DNA of 64,000 nt from contig JAANDG010000084.1 of the NCBI GenBank assembly GCA_036852015.1, positions 62,001 through 126,000 on the forward strand, read 5' to 3'. Each line of letters opens with the position of its first letter. The first letter of the stretch is position 1. The notes beneath the pieces are model-generated. The model was not told the origin of the DNA. It did not search any database and was given only the letters and a program-made list of their open reading frames with translations. Below, one piece after another: positions 23,604 through 35,700 of the stretch. This DNA is from Pelodera strongyloides (lineage: Eukaryota > Nematoda > Chromadorea > Rhabditida > Rhabditidae). The translations under genes and the position numbers were made by a program.

Positions 23604-26430
23604 TTCACTGGCAAGGTAAAAGAATAAAGCACGCGATCAAATTCTGGCGACGTAATCAGCTCGCCCCGTCTTCAACGTTTCACTGATTTGGTAAATACAA
23701 TAACAGAGAGTAAATACAATTGGCAGGAAATCCGATAAATTTGAGCGTGATCACACACACATTCTGCTCGTTGTTGCTTCTACCCAAACAGGTTACCTCA
23801 TACACTTTGTCTTTGTCCAAGAGTATGACATAAGCATACAACAAAACAACAAATGTTACTAGCGAATAACTAGCTACTAAACCAGCACAACTCGACAATG
23901 TAATTAGATCAGTAAAACAACAAAGTAAGCGGCCATACTCATACAAATGAATTCGAATTCCCTCACCTCATACACTTTGTCCAACAATCTGTTATGATCG
24001 AGTTTACCACAGACGACGATCAGCATATTGCTCAGGTGGTAGAAATGGTTGTGGAAATCACGACACTAAAATGATTATACATAAGGTTCTAAACGGCATA
24101 CCACAAGTAATGAGGGAAAGCTAAACAAACAAATGATTACGCAACTTTGAGGTACCATAAGACTTGAGAGCAGCAATCGTTCGCGCCACAAACCCTGACG
24201 TGACCTTTATGTGTTCAGCATTAAACCAACATATTCAGCCGCTTATTTAAATACACGTCTGATGTGGGAATGTCAGTTTAGTTTAGAGTTAGTTTTGCAC
24301 GTTTTGAACACTTACATATCCGCTTTAATAAACGGTGTACATCTTCTGAAACATGACGCAAAAACGGCAAACATACCTTATCAACACTGCACGAATCCCT
24401 CAGCGCAGATAGTTTACCTCCGGTATGCACGCGGTACGGATTGGCGGGAGGATAGAGCAGGTCTTGAGCCTTACTGAAATGTACTAGCGGTACTAATGAT
24501 AAAGAGATCGATAAAAAAGGCACGATCCACAAATTTATTGACGTTAAGAGTTGCGACCACCGCAGGACTTGTGAAAAAATTCGGATTTGTGCTTATGCCG
24601 CGTACAAATAGAGTTGGAGTTGGGGGGTCGCAAGTGCGTGAAGGAAGACACAATTTCGCGATTAGGGCGCTCCTGAAGAACGCGGAAAATTCCGCCCGAC
24701 GCACTTGGGACTTAAGCTTAAGATACCCTCTTCAAACTACCAAAATTGAACACACTTACATCTAGAGCGTAAAGGAGGAAAACTATCACGTACATGTGCA
24801 TGATCTCCTCCATCTCGCTCTCGTGATCTTGCATCTCGGAGTAGACAACACCTGCATCTTCCCCTTCCCCGTTTATGTGGTGCACTTCAGTGGCGAATTG
24901 CGATTTCTAAAAGCGAAGATGACTGAGTATGACAAAGTTACACACAAAGTGAAATGACGTCGTAGCGCAGAGGTCAATTGTTATCTATAACTAAGCTACG
25001 CATAAACGAAGTTGTAGGCGAAAACTGCTACATGTTACATCAATCTAGTACTACTAATCAGAAACTATATACAGTAGAATCTCTATCTCTATCTCACCGT
25101 CAGCGTTGGTTTGAGAAGGTGATTAATGTAGACGGGTAGAACCTTCAGGAAACCCTCGCAACCAACCTAAACATGGGAATCATGTATACATTATACAAGT
25201 ATCTAGTGCTTCCAGGAGACGTTGGAAAAGGGACATCATATCCTAATCTTACAGCAAGATACGAATCGAATCGGCCATCTACGAGCCTAAGTTGCCTAAG
25301 AATTATTCCGGATTAATTATGTTTCTTAATTACCGTCGAAAGTGTGTAGGCAGTATGATCCTGGTCCGTCCACGCATTGGTTCCACTCGCAAGACACCTA
25401 TAAAGAAAAGTTATAGATGGTGTATGTTTCTGCGTCCACTGACAGCTAGGTAGCGGCGACATATTATAAAACACTTGCTGCCAGTACACACAATCGGTCG
25501 ACAGAAGGAAACTGGACACAACAATAAACCATACAGCCTACCTGTTAGCAATGATATCCAGCACTCCCTTGAATGGATATTTCTTCGATCCCATAAACAC
25601 GAGATGCTCCAGAGTATGTGGAAGACCGTCATCATTGCTCGCTTCGGTAACTGCAAACCGTACGAATAGATATTAGATAAATAAAAAACATTGATCATGT
25701 CACCACGTGATCACAACGATGTGATATAAGCACAAGCTATAATACACATGCTCAACAGGCTACACTAAGACTCTAAGACACTTTGCGCTTCATAACCCAA
25801 AATACTAGCAAGGGAACAATAAACGAATTTGCGTGTAAACCTTGCACAGAGGCTTGGTGACATATTAATCCCCTCTATTTTGCTCCAATACCTATTCCTA
25901 TTCATCAAAATGAACCCGGTCGAGCAAGGAAATCTAATAAACAGTTTCAAATCTCTTTCAAAATCTCACCAAACGAAACGACTCCCTTGACCATAGGACC
26001 GGGTACATCACCTACGACCACCTGCAGACGGCTACGGGTGGATTTGTACAATGAAACCTGCAATGTAATGATTAAAAGGTCGGATCAACAAGTGTTAGTC
26101 ATAAAACCCGTTCAACATCGCTTCACACAAAAAAAACGCAAAGGCAAAGGCGAGAAAAGTTAAAGCGAAATACCGGCCGGTTTTTGAAACGCATTGCGTA
26201 CACCTGCTTTCGTATGCAGCTATGCAGCATATGCAAATGAGCAAAAATTAGAATAAAAACTAGACCTCAATTAGACCCCACGATGCATAAATGCGTAGGA
26301 ATGCAGGTGCTTGAGATGCGTTCCAAAAGCCGGCCGGTATTCCACGCTTCGAGAAACAAAATTATAAACTAACGTTGATATGCCCATTGTACGTCAAATC
26401 AGTGCGATTCCACTTGTTGTTAGCAGACAT
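10662..26430 (-). CDS. M16-family zinc metallopeptidase, C05D11.1-like (28 exons, 987 aa)
   Basis: Exons: 26430-26374, 26057-25970, 25650-25542, 25397-25334, 25166-25098, 24906-24794, 24473-24377, 24065-23967, 23258-23116, 22965-22871, 22718-22592, 22335-22233, 22038-21940, 21497-21375, 20837-20730, 20532-20362, 20025-19926, 19636-19521, 19337-19261, 18865-18762, 18466-18360, 18060-17938, 16179-16087, 15573-15492, 15117-14975, 14690-14533, 14176-14093, 10773-10662. All phases close and the length matches the family (about 990 aa). The inverted zinc motif is HTLEH at residues 60-64, with Glu153 in VVYSEMQ the likely third ligand. Other family landmarks are GTNAWTDQDHTAYTLST, FATEVHH, VLFDYMENTAVAPLQ, GVGGSESSFI and GPLWRGIRGDGLAYGA. 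These enzymes are two-lobed clam-shell peptidases related to insulysin and presequence protease. Substrate and compartment are unknown; no presequence is obvious. Confidence 0.93.
11071..11279 (-). repeat. 3' LTR of the gypsy-like element
   Basis: 209 bp with TG...CA ends. No difference from the other LTR was seen on reading base by base, which implies very recent insertion. Confidence 0.92.
11295..12755 (-). CDS. Gag C-terminal part - retropepsin - integrase tail fusion of the retroelement
   Basis: The 486-codon frame has three recognisable parts. A CCHC zinc knuckle lies at residues 104-117 (C-x2-C-x4-H-x4-C, typical of Gag nucleocapsid). A retropepsin active site LDTGAD lies at about 151-156. 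A segment at about 270-331 resembles the C-terminal domain of Ty3/gypsy integrases (DLVFVRDYR, then TWTPGRVV). The reading frame passes straight from the protease into the integrase tail, so reverse transcriptase, RNase H and catalytic integrase are missing and the join is in frame. The last 150 residues are very acidic and I do not recognise them. The upstream Gag frame is in the same phase and separated by one TGA. Confidence 0.85.
   Translation of the reverse strand: MSEDDCKCMLFVAGMQEGKWKDLRKRLIRRLEIGDGAKLRDLVTECELSMSLVKDAVVHVQEENAFVARVDKKKWTPRRFSPVRCSPSKDHDRNKDYSRKKGACFLCGETGHWANSCPAVRNVKAVARLKKGRKEVTACIGKDELDVVMQLDTGADVSIVDRKTWRRLGSPSVELRAANGSTIEVDGVFNTVFRVNGFPGKGRYYVTKDIRLMGMEWIEQLPSFQEAFASTCCTVKSAGSGKESSGRRPNVREAHDLQGSRTEMEQDCYRQHGVKKRDFVVHDLVFVRDYRTPTKPTWTPGRVVRTRGRSLCEVEISKKVVWTCYTRDLRPRGSEEEQEDVLTILLEDFDLAWPAKKNLSGVVVEESTVDVLPSLKLSEEMTVEEEQRLEEPPGDECAEPTDEDAVEKTADSEDTRERPRAVQFSEEEEESMGTEVDDSGGTRRTGSSTREGRSSALAAAGQRPRRDRAPPRRLVMDPRQKKYKLI
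12759..13229 (-). CDS. Gag N-terminal part of the retroelement (156 aa)
   Basis: This frame has the helical, charged character of the capsid part of gypsy-type Gag (FDKWITRFEDVVKSEG, then a segment ending FTREGV). It ends in a TGA at 12759-12761. The next Met codon (12755) is in the same frame two codons later, and the downstream frame continues with Gag-like sequence. The stop therefore falls inside Gag. It may be a point mutation or a read-through site. Confidence 0.75.
   Translation of the reverse strand: MEERAERREQLLLERLAGSGGVASVPAQDTATVAAALASRIVVFEYDEESGCTFDKWITRFEDVVKSEGSSLEEADRTSLLVSKLDSRSYAMYVDHILPKKPAEASYEETKTVLEELFGEKCSLFRRRFNAFRVVKEETEISRRMRLVNQFTREGV
13340..13560 (-). repeat. Repeat-rich 5' untranslated region of the gypsy-like element
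   Basis: AGTAAGAATACTGTACT occurs three times (about 13350, 13375, 13426). From about 13465 to 13550 the word GTTTCGAAA or its variants occur roughly every 15-20 bases. These lie between the 5' LTR and the Gag start. Confidence 0.75.
13570..13778 (-). repeat. 5' LTR of the gypsy-like element
   Basis: 209 bp, matching the other LTR and followed internally by the presumed primer-binding site. Confidence 0.92.
14337..14478. repeat. Diverged MITE copy, AAAGCG/TTTGAAACG family
   Basis: Contains GGCCGTTTTGAAACGTATTTTGG at one end and GCTTTAAATGATAC at the other, with the family's AT-rich middle. The ends are worn. Confidence 0.4.
15590..15672 (-). ncRNA. tRNA-like sequence (degraded tRNA or SINE head)
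   Basis: On the minus strand a perfect pol III B box (GGTTCGAATCC) sits in a near-complete T arm. An A-box-like TGGTGGAAAGG lies upstream, and a run of T follows the 3' end. The acceptor and anticodon stems do not pair properly, so a working tRNA is unlikely. Confidence 0.3.
15821..15945. mobile_element. MITE, AAAGCG/TTTGAAACG family
   Basis: Terminal inverted repeats: TTAAATAGCGAAATACGG and CCGGTTTCTGAAACGC on the left, GTTTCAAAAACCGGCCGGTA and TTTCGCTTTAA on the right. About 125 bp, inside an M16 intron. Confidence 0.7.
16214..16351. repeat. Two imperfect 68-70-bp tandem units in an M16 intron
   Basis: Each unit begins CCAGGAAATGTATGTATAT and contains GACAACTACATTCCCATGTA and a CTCGAATTC near its end. 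A handful of differences separate the units. Confidence 0.85.
16725..16862 (+). other. Possible tRNA-derived SINE head
   Basis: GTAGTTGGTAA resembles an A box and CCCGGGTTCGATGCCCGG is a good T-arm/B-box hairpin, but they are about 110 bp apart. A and B boxes that far apart fit a decayed or intron-bearing tRNA-like unit better than a tRNA. Confidence 0.25.
20975..21235. repeat. CTCGGAAA array in an M16 intron
   Basis: CTCGGAAA and near variants occur over a dozen times in about 250 bp, with inverted TTTCCGAG copies in the middle. A longer block beginning CTCGGAAACGCA and running to AATGCTCGG is repeated at about 21016 and 21201. The open frame across it is a by-product of the repeat. Confidence 0.8.
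22477..22557. repeat. Partial MITE copy, AAAGCG/TTTGAAACG family
   Basis: Ends CATGCGCCATACCGCTTTAAA, matching one end of the family. The other end is poorly preserved. Confidence 0.35.
23564..23600. repeat. (ATT)n microsatellite
   Basis: Uninterrupted ATT trinucleotides in an M16 intron. Confidence 0.9.
23719..23826 (-). pseudogene. Mosaic copy of M16 exon pieces inside an intron
   Basis: On the minus strand this first repeats the end of the exon at 23967-24065 (encoding DKVYE and its splice donor). It then repeats the middle of the exon at 22592-22718 (NEQNVCVITLKF, followed by IGFPAN where the true exon has VGVPTN). The two intervening exons are absent and the true exons are intact elsewhere, so this is an extra, scrambled copy. 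It is not needed for the full-length model. Confidence 0.7.
26160..26351. mobile_element. MITE, AAAGCG/TTTGAAACG family, in M16 intron 1
   Basis: The left end reads TTAAAGCGAAATACCGGCCG then GTTTTTGAAACGC. The right end is its inverted, slightly decayed partner. The AT-rich centre resembles the copy at 60299-60484 (CAAATGAGCAAAAATTAGAA). Confidence 0.75.
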
Positions 26431-26440
26431 CCCTGAAGTA
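26431..26440 (-). promoter_or_regulatory. Splice acceptor just before the M16 start codon
   Basis: On the minus strand TTTACTTCAG lies a few bases before the first ATG. In nematodes this fits a spliced-leader trans-splice acceptor, although a 5'-UTR intron would look the same. Confidence 0.45.
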
Positions 26441-27470
26441 AACGAGTTATAAGCGTCAAATAAAAGTCCCAATTCCCATAAACAAACAAGTTGTTAGGTT
26501 TAAGTTTGTACCTCAGATTCCGGCACTGTAGTTTAGTCTATAGCTTATAGTGTAGATATTCAGCGACGCACAGACTTAGATTCTACACATACTTATTTCG
26601 TTCTCCCCCGATTGACAAACAAATATTTTCGCATCCAAAGCCAAAGCATACCTTCACATGCTTGCACAGAAACAGTTCTACAAGCAACTTTCTCTAATAA
26701 AAAGAAAGAGAAAATAGAAATGAACAGAGTCCTTAGGCAACATATGAAGGTTAAATTAGCGGTGAATAACTGCATAGTCACTCCACAGGTTTGAGCCGTA
26801 CAGAATGAAGAAATCGTAAACGAATATAGAAAATATTAGTTAGTAATTAGCGGGTGATTAGAATAACAAACCAGAGCCAGTGAAACCACTTGGCCTACAA
26901 TACGCAGAGCAGAGCCTGAGCAAGTACCGCGTATCACTTTTGTAGAATTGAGTAGGGTAGAGGGGAAAAGGCGATGTTTCAATTTGAGGACATAAGAAAG
27001 GACGAGCACGAGGTGTACTTATCCTCGGATTAATAGCACACGTCTTACTATACACGAACTAGTTCAATCTTGATATGAAGACTTGAGCTTGAGCGAAAGC
27101 GAGCACCGAACCCTCTCGCCTCCTCCAGCAAGAGTGAGAGTTGCAATGGCAATGGCGAGATCAACAAGATAAGCGAGTTCCGAGTTCGAACCAAGTGGAG
27201 CGCAAGATCTCGGAGCTCGGGAATGTGCCAACTTCTTTTTCGAACGAGGACATAGCAAACTAGATCATAGAGAACTAAGAGAACAGCTAGATGACCGCCC
27301 TAGCGCTCATATACACCAAGTTAAAGCGGTGAGGAACGTGGTTTGTAAGAAATTACCAAGTGTGACCCCTTTGGACAGGGTGTCATGTCAATTATGCAAC
27401 TAGCAACTATTGACATGGACCGCGAGTAGCGTGACTATCGCCTATCACCAGAAATACTAAATATAAAATA
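26441..27470. other. Region upstream of the M16 gene
   Basis: AT-rich, with a GC-richer, C/G-alternating patch at about 27080-27260. No gene or terminal repeat is recognised. The M16 promoter and 5' leader probably lie here. Confidence 0.35.
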
Positions 27471-27472
27471 AC

Positions 27473-28015
27473 TCACAATTGCCGGCAAAGTAGTAAGTGG
27501 TGGACAATAAATATAATAGCAAGAATGGTAGGGCGAAGTCGCCCATGAATATGACAACAACTAGTTGATGTCTTTAGTTGTTCAGGAAAATGAATATTTA
27601 ACTCTTTTGTAGCAAAAGCAACATCTTGATAATACCGGTTCTCATCAACTCTCACTTGGAAATCTTCAATATTCTCGAAACCGTGGATAGATCATAGATT
27701 GTAGATCACAAGAATGGCTAATAATCTAGAGCCGTTAGTTACGATGTCGATGTGGTAAGTAAAACCGCAATGACGTTGAAATCTACGTTTCCACTAGTAG
27801 AAATGCACAGTTATTCGTAGATTTCCTGGCTCTTGTGTACTGTTAATCAGTTAATCTCTAGAGTAAACAGCTGATCGGAGTAGGAGTAGGTAGAGTAAAA
27901 GAGATAAATGATGCATTGGGAACATGCGCATATCGCGTGCACTAACTACATCATCGAACACGTAGATTACATATGACATGAGTGTGACGTCAGAATCAGA
28001 TCAGATAGAGGTGAA

Positions 28016-28056
<41 letters not shown>

Positions 28057-28687
28057 GAGAGAGAGAGAGAGAGAGAGAGAGGAAGAGAGATACAGGAGAG
28101 AATTAAGAAAGACCGAAAAAGAGAGGAAAAAAACAGAGAATTACAAAAGGGCGACATAATTCGAAACAACGCTAAACATAAAGCACAACTACAACATGAC
28201 GACACTTGTTTGCCCAATAGCTGGGAGAAACTAGCGAGCTATTTTGTAAGACAAAATATATTCCCTTTGTCTACGGGAATTGGGAATTTTGGGACTTCAA
28301 ATAGTCGAATAATAATTGCGAATAACAATAGCACATAAGAACAGAATTAGAAGCGAAAACAAAACCAAGTACATAAAAAAGTCAGGGAGCGAATAGCATA
28401 AGTATAATCAGTCCTAAATCACTGCCCTTCCCCCCAATTAATTAATAATTAAGTTAATTAAACCAACCTGAAGTTGCGAACAAAGTTTGTCGTTGGTAGT
28501 TCCCAGTGATCACAACAGTCCTTCTGAGTAAGCGCGAAAGCATACGCCGTCAAGGGCAGGGCAGGGGTGACTAGACTATTCGAAGTGTTTCGAATAAGCC
28601 AGCAGTCGCCCAGCACACGATACGACGCCCGGAAAAGAGAACCAAGGATTAGTTGCTACAGTAGTCAACGACTAAAGAGGTGGGTGG
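27473..28687 (-). other. Possible exons of an unrecognised minus-strand gene
   Basis: Two stretches look coding. One (about 28687-28468) follows acceptor CTACTGTAG, ends at donor CAG|GTTGGT, and encodes about 60 residues including YRVLGDCWLIRNTSNSL and KDCCDHWELPTTNFVRNF. The other (about 27670-27473) encodes VRVDENRYYQDVAFATKELN and ends, after a hydrophobic tail (TILAIIFIVHHLLLC), in a stop codon. They cannot be joined directly because the phases differ, so at least one exon is missing from my reading. Both are richer in coding-like sequence than their AT-rich surroundings, but I recognise no family. Confidence 0.25.
28020..28083. repeat. (GA)n microsatellite
   Basis: GA dinucleotide run broken by two GGAA interruptions. 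Confidence 0.9.
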
Positions 28688-28699
28688 GCGCACTGTAAC

Positions 28700-29251
28700 A
28701 GACAAACATTACAGTAAAAGTATTAAATACTACGGGTATGAAGATGAACACGTTAGACTACAACCTAATGTCATAGAAATGTGAATATACAGACAAGTAA
28801 CGTTCGATAGAAACAATCGTTGGCATAAAGATTGGGGTCACACAAAAAAAAGAGAAATTTATTACTTTCAACAGAAAACAATTTTAATTCCCACAGTCAA
28901 ACCACAATCTACAGTAAGGCGAATGACACAAATGGCACATAAATGAAACAACGTACCCGACAAATCAGTCAAAACTATCAATTACTGCAGAGGAATACAA
29001 CTATACAACGATTGCGGTTTCCAGGTAAACGCTACGAGAAAACTTGTTTAAGAACAACGAACAACCTTCTTAAATAATAATTACCTACTTTGTGCATAAA
29101 AACTTACTATCTACATAATTCTATCTAGAAAATTCCACGTAAAAAGGTAAAGTTAGACACATTATCAGCATAGAAATGACCTCTCAGTGCCTGAAGCAAT
29201 CACCTAGTTCGCTTAGATTAAGGCCTCACCTGAATTGCCTATCTCGGCTAA
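28700..29251. other. Downstream of the HSD17B8 gene
   Basis: No gene seen. A good donor (AATTCAG|GTGAGG on the minus strand, at about 29230) follows the dehydrogenase stop codon, so the 3' UTR may be spliced. Confidence 0.35.
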
Positions 29252-30650
<1,399 letters not shown>

Positions 30651-32743
30651 TTCTGTAACAGTGACATCTATGATATTGAATTCCCAGAAAAATTAAGGAC
30701 ACTATGACGGATATATGTCATGACAACGGAAAAGCTTAATACAAAACATTCACTATACTGAAAAAAAATTCAACTACTCGAAAAAGTAAACGTTACACCG
30801 ATATTCAGCAAAGGATAACAATCTGCGTGGGTACCGCGCCTAACACTATACATACTTACAAAAGAACATCCAAAACTCGAAACAATGTGTAATACATAAC
30901 ATCCCATATACCACTATTGGTAACCATTTGTGCAATACAAATCACGCCATGACGTGCTATAAAACAATCAATAACAACTTGATATTTTGCCCAATTTATT
31001 TTTGAAAATGGAATTGTTCCAATAAAAAAGTACAAAAAAAATATTTCCTACATTAAAAAGTGCAAGCAATTTCCTACAGATAAGACCAATAAATTATTAT
31101 TTCCTACAATTCTAAAACACACACACATGAAAAAATAACACATTTTTACCATGATCATTTTTTTGGTTGGGCAAAAACAAAAAAAGAAACACAATCGAGC
31201 AAAACGAGCGATAATCTAGGGTCAGTTTTCGAGCATCCCATAAAACGTGCTGATTTTATACAGTAAGCAGAGATACCGTAGTAAAACCGATATAGAGAAA
31301 GACCGAACGTTTGCTGCTGATCTTATATACGGACTGTGTTCCATGGATTATGAAGGTGACTGTGCCAGAGACATGGAGACCTGCAAATACAAATTATAAA
31401 TTACAAGAAAGGAGGTTAATCTTTTGAAAATTCCCCCCAGGGCTGCCGCAAAGTCTACATAAGTTTCATTCCAATAACTGATTCAATTTCGCTATACATG
31501 AGGTTTATACTACACAAGATCAAAAAAATCACTCTCGAATTATGTAAGACCAAACCAGACCCGCCCCCCATTTCATCTACATTTCTACATATACAGTAAT
31601 ATCATTTTCTCAGCTTGGTTATGGAAGTATATATTTTGCAGGGTGCATAGCGCAAACCCGTCACATCTACACTAATTACCTTACGTTTTTCACATTAAGT
31701 ATGCTCATGTTTAAAAAAACATAAATGAAAATAAAGCACCACCTTCTGCATCGCTCTTCTGTTCACAGACGTGGACGATGACCCTGAGAACCAAGTGAAA
31801 GAGAGAAGATCCGCGCTCCAGGCAAAAGGAGATCGAATCTGGGGACAGACAAAACAAAACAAAGAGCAAGATGGTCAATATACATCTCAGGATGGATATA
31901 TAAACTTAGTTTGACTCAGATATAAAGTAAAGAAAATAATGCTCTGATTGGAGAAATATGGAACGGGAGTAGTCAGCAGAAAGAGAGTGTGAACCGCCAA
32001 AAGAGCGAGACCCGCAACAGAGACACCAAACACAATAAGAAGGAAGAAGCAAAGTACAGTTGGATCGAATAAGTGCTCAAGTCGTATTCACTTCACTAGG
32101 AGAATCTTTAACTTCATAACCATGACCGATTAACCGTATTCACTAAACAAGTTTCCTACAAAGTGTGGAACCATATTAAGTACAGCAAAGAACTACAAGC
32201 CCCAATTCCCCCCTCCCAACACCACGACCCACGGCTTCCTAATAAGTGAATACGACCTGCGCACTTCAGAATCCAAAACTGAACACAAAAGACCGTTTCC
32301 GAAGAAGACTTAGTCTATATTTCCAGAAACAACCTTCAGCCACTCAAATACAAACAATAACGATGATATTCACCAACAATAGCAATATCAAAAAGGATCC
32401 CACAGGAAAGTATCAAAATTATTATGGAAGGAAAATAACAGATCTCTCAAAACCAAGTAAAATGTAAACTAGGGGGTATAAGGTGCATATTTACTCAAAC
32501 CTTATAAAAACAGAGACTGCGTGTAAAAAAAGGCACTTTGATCAAAAACAATATACTTGGAAAATATGAAAATAACGTACGTAATTTTCATACGCAGTCG
32601 ATCAGAGTATACTGTGCCTAAAATGTCATCACAGAGCAATCGTGGAATATAACTATCTATAAATACGGAGATGACGTAAACCCACCCCCACTACCCCTCC
32701 AAAAGAATAATAAATATATTATATTAAACTGATATAAACCAAT
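30651..32743. other. Between HSD17B8 and the ataxin-2 stop codon
   Basis: AT-rich, with no coding sequence recognised. It should contain the ataxin-2 3' UTR and the dehydrogenase promoter. The two genes point the same way but the gap (about 2.1 kb) is long for a nematode operon. Confidence 0.4.
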
Positions 32744-35700
32744 CTACTGATTGGGTGGGGGACCTCCTTGAGCCTGTTGGCTTGGCCCAGGCTGGCCTTG
32801 AAGAGGCATACCTAAACGAAATTACATAAATAAAAACTGTACCCCTTAATATGATAACCAGGTTGCACCGACGTCTAAGAGTGTCAACTGGTCTTGGTTT
32901 GGTTTTCTTTTTTTTTAATGCATTCAAATACAGTAATTACTACCTTTTGAAAATTTGAGAAATAGGGAGCTGAGCTGACCAAACAGCCAGCAGTTAAAGT
33001 GTTATCTAACCAAATAGTCCACTCAATAACACAAAAAGGAGTCATACCCCTCCTCCCCGCCCTTTTATCCTACAAACTCTAAAGCATACCCTGTGGTGGC
33101 TGCTGCGCAACATATTGCTGCTGCTGTTGCTGTGGTGGCAACGAACCCTGTCGCATATGGCCGGGAGGCGGGCCTTGGTAGTAATTACCTACAAAACCAT
33201 ATATACACGAGAAAAATAAAAACATATTCAAAAGATAAGGAGTGAATTTTTATCTACAGCTGCAAACTTCTTACGATTTACGATTAAAATCTGAGAAGGT
33301 AAATAATGAAATTTTTTTGCACTAAAATGTGGTGGGATTGTAATAATAGAATGACGTAACAAATCGACAACAAATTAAAAAAACATATTAATCTAAAACA
33401 TACCTTGCTGATGCTGCTGCTGTTGTTGTTGTTGTTGTTGCTGGATGAATTGTTGATACTGCTCCTGCGACATGTATTGTGCGGGCATCTGGAAACATTT
33501 GAACGGAATTTAGATAGCATATACCTTTTATAAAATGAATAAGAAATAATTCATCCTAAACACACAAAATGGCACAATCGTGACTAAAGACAGTGGATGA
33601 ATGTACTACTAAACACACTTCAATCTAAGGACTAACCTCATGCTGTTGGTCTCCTTGCTGCATTCCCGGGTGTTGTTGCGGGGGCGTGTTGCCCTGTTGT
33701 TGTGCTGCTTGTGCTTGCATATGTTGCATCTGTGCAGCTGTAGCGTGCGGCTGATAGTACATCGCACCAGGATAGTAGACAGGTGCCTGAAGATTTTTAT
33801 ACGATTACAAATACGCTGTTAGATACTGCTCCTGCGACATGTATTGTGCGGGCATGCGCCATTCGACACTGGCATTTTCCTGCTTTTCCGGAAAAGAAAA
33901 AGAAAACTTTTGGTTCGAGATGAACCACCAGAAAAGAATTCAATTGCCACGCATACATACGCAAATGCTCGATTGATTTTAGTTTCAATTACGGTACACT
34001 TGCATCATATTCGACAATTATTTATATTTTGCATGTATTTTTTTTCTCGGTGTCCATCTCGAACCACTTTTTTTTTCTTTCCGGAAAATGCCCATCTCGT
34101 ATGCGCCCTAATATTGTTCATATAGCATCAACTGGATCGTCGACGTGTGTAACATTTGCAAATTAGTTTGAAACTGGTAAATACACGAAAATCACCCGAA
34201 ATTCAACGTTAGAGAATATCCACAAATGCACCAGTAAAATGAACCACTTTTCTTACACGTATACTACGACCAAACTGTGCCATGTCCAAGCAATACAACT
34301 TCGTGAGCAATAGTGTGGGTGAACTTGCCATCATATCGAGTAATTGTCTACCATTCATGCAGCAACTAAGGCCTCGGTGGGAGAGGGTGCGGGCCCAACA
34401 GGGTCTATATCAAGGGTGTAGTTAGGGGTCGCGCCGACCGTGACGGTTTTGAAAAATGTGTGGTCACGTCCACTTTCACGACGAGGCTGCGGGCGAGGCT
34501 TCAATCCAACGACCGTGTAACGCGGGGTGCGACGAGGCTGAAAAGACACGTTGCGCCTTAGACCCTGGCGCGTCGCCTGTCGGCAAAATTTAAATTTCGC
34601 CAAGTTTTTTTTGATTACCCAAACCCTTATTCTATTATTTTGTTGATGTGTGTGTTCGTTTGTTGTTGTCATATGATAGTCTATGTATGCTACTTTCATC
34701 TGTGTAACATTTAGGTGCATGTACCAGCGGAAGAATGCTTTATCTATTAGACAACACTTTGGACAAAACCGAAACAAACGGAAAGGTAACTAGTTTAGGT
34801 ATTTGAAAAGAGATAATTACGGGAATGGCTCTGTAGTTTCCTCTCATTCTTAACATTTAGCCACTCCATCCGAGAACGAGCGAGGAACCTCGAAAACGAA
34901 CTGAATATGAGGCGAAGATGCGGAGTACACGTATGAGAAGGGAATGCTGATGCTGTCTGTGAATTCAATGTGGTCAGAGGTCAGACCAATCTCGGAAGGT
35001 ATGTATATTTTATTAGTGCTTGATTATTCAAAATGTAATGGAAATACTTGTATTATTATACTATTCTGCAAGTATCATTGTAGGGGCGGAAGCAAACATG
35101 AGCTACGTTCGGGACGTTCCTTGTACCTGGAATTTATCACCCGGAATTTATGCTTCATCCATGATGTAGAAGGTTCGTACAAGCTTTACAATTGCGCTTC
35201 ATTTTAGTCTACATTCTACGCTGGTCCACTAGTCATACGCGGTGTATGCGTTTCGTAAGCCCTAGTTAAATTTTTAGGAAATTGACATAATACTTCTGTT
35301 TGCTGTATACAAACTATATTGTGCGATTCGAAACTACAACTGCTAATGTATTTATTTTGGCACCGGATTTCCTCACATTTACTTCTGCTTTAGGGTCGGT
35401 ATCCTACCGTTGGGAAGGATTACAATTTTGGATTCGCGGCCGGCCCATCCGTCGACGAATGAATATGCTATTTTTGTTGTTGCTGTGATTATTTTTTGTC
35501 TATATGTAATAAAGAATATTAAATTTTCCCGGTTTCTGTGAATATGGCACGAAATGGTGTGCACCATGCCATGTGGGGGTACAGAGAACTGTAATTGGAG
35601 AAATACCACTGATTTGAATGAAGGTTGAGAAAGCTGCAGAAGTGAAAGACAGCTGGAGCGGTTAGATATGGAGAGGCGTAGACGGTTTGAGATGCCATAT

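Noticed and set aside
34355..34777. 140-codon minus-strand frame in an ataxin-2 intron
   Set aside because: It consists of GC-rich repeat sequence related to nearby 35.7-kb repeats, with no recognisable domain.
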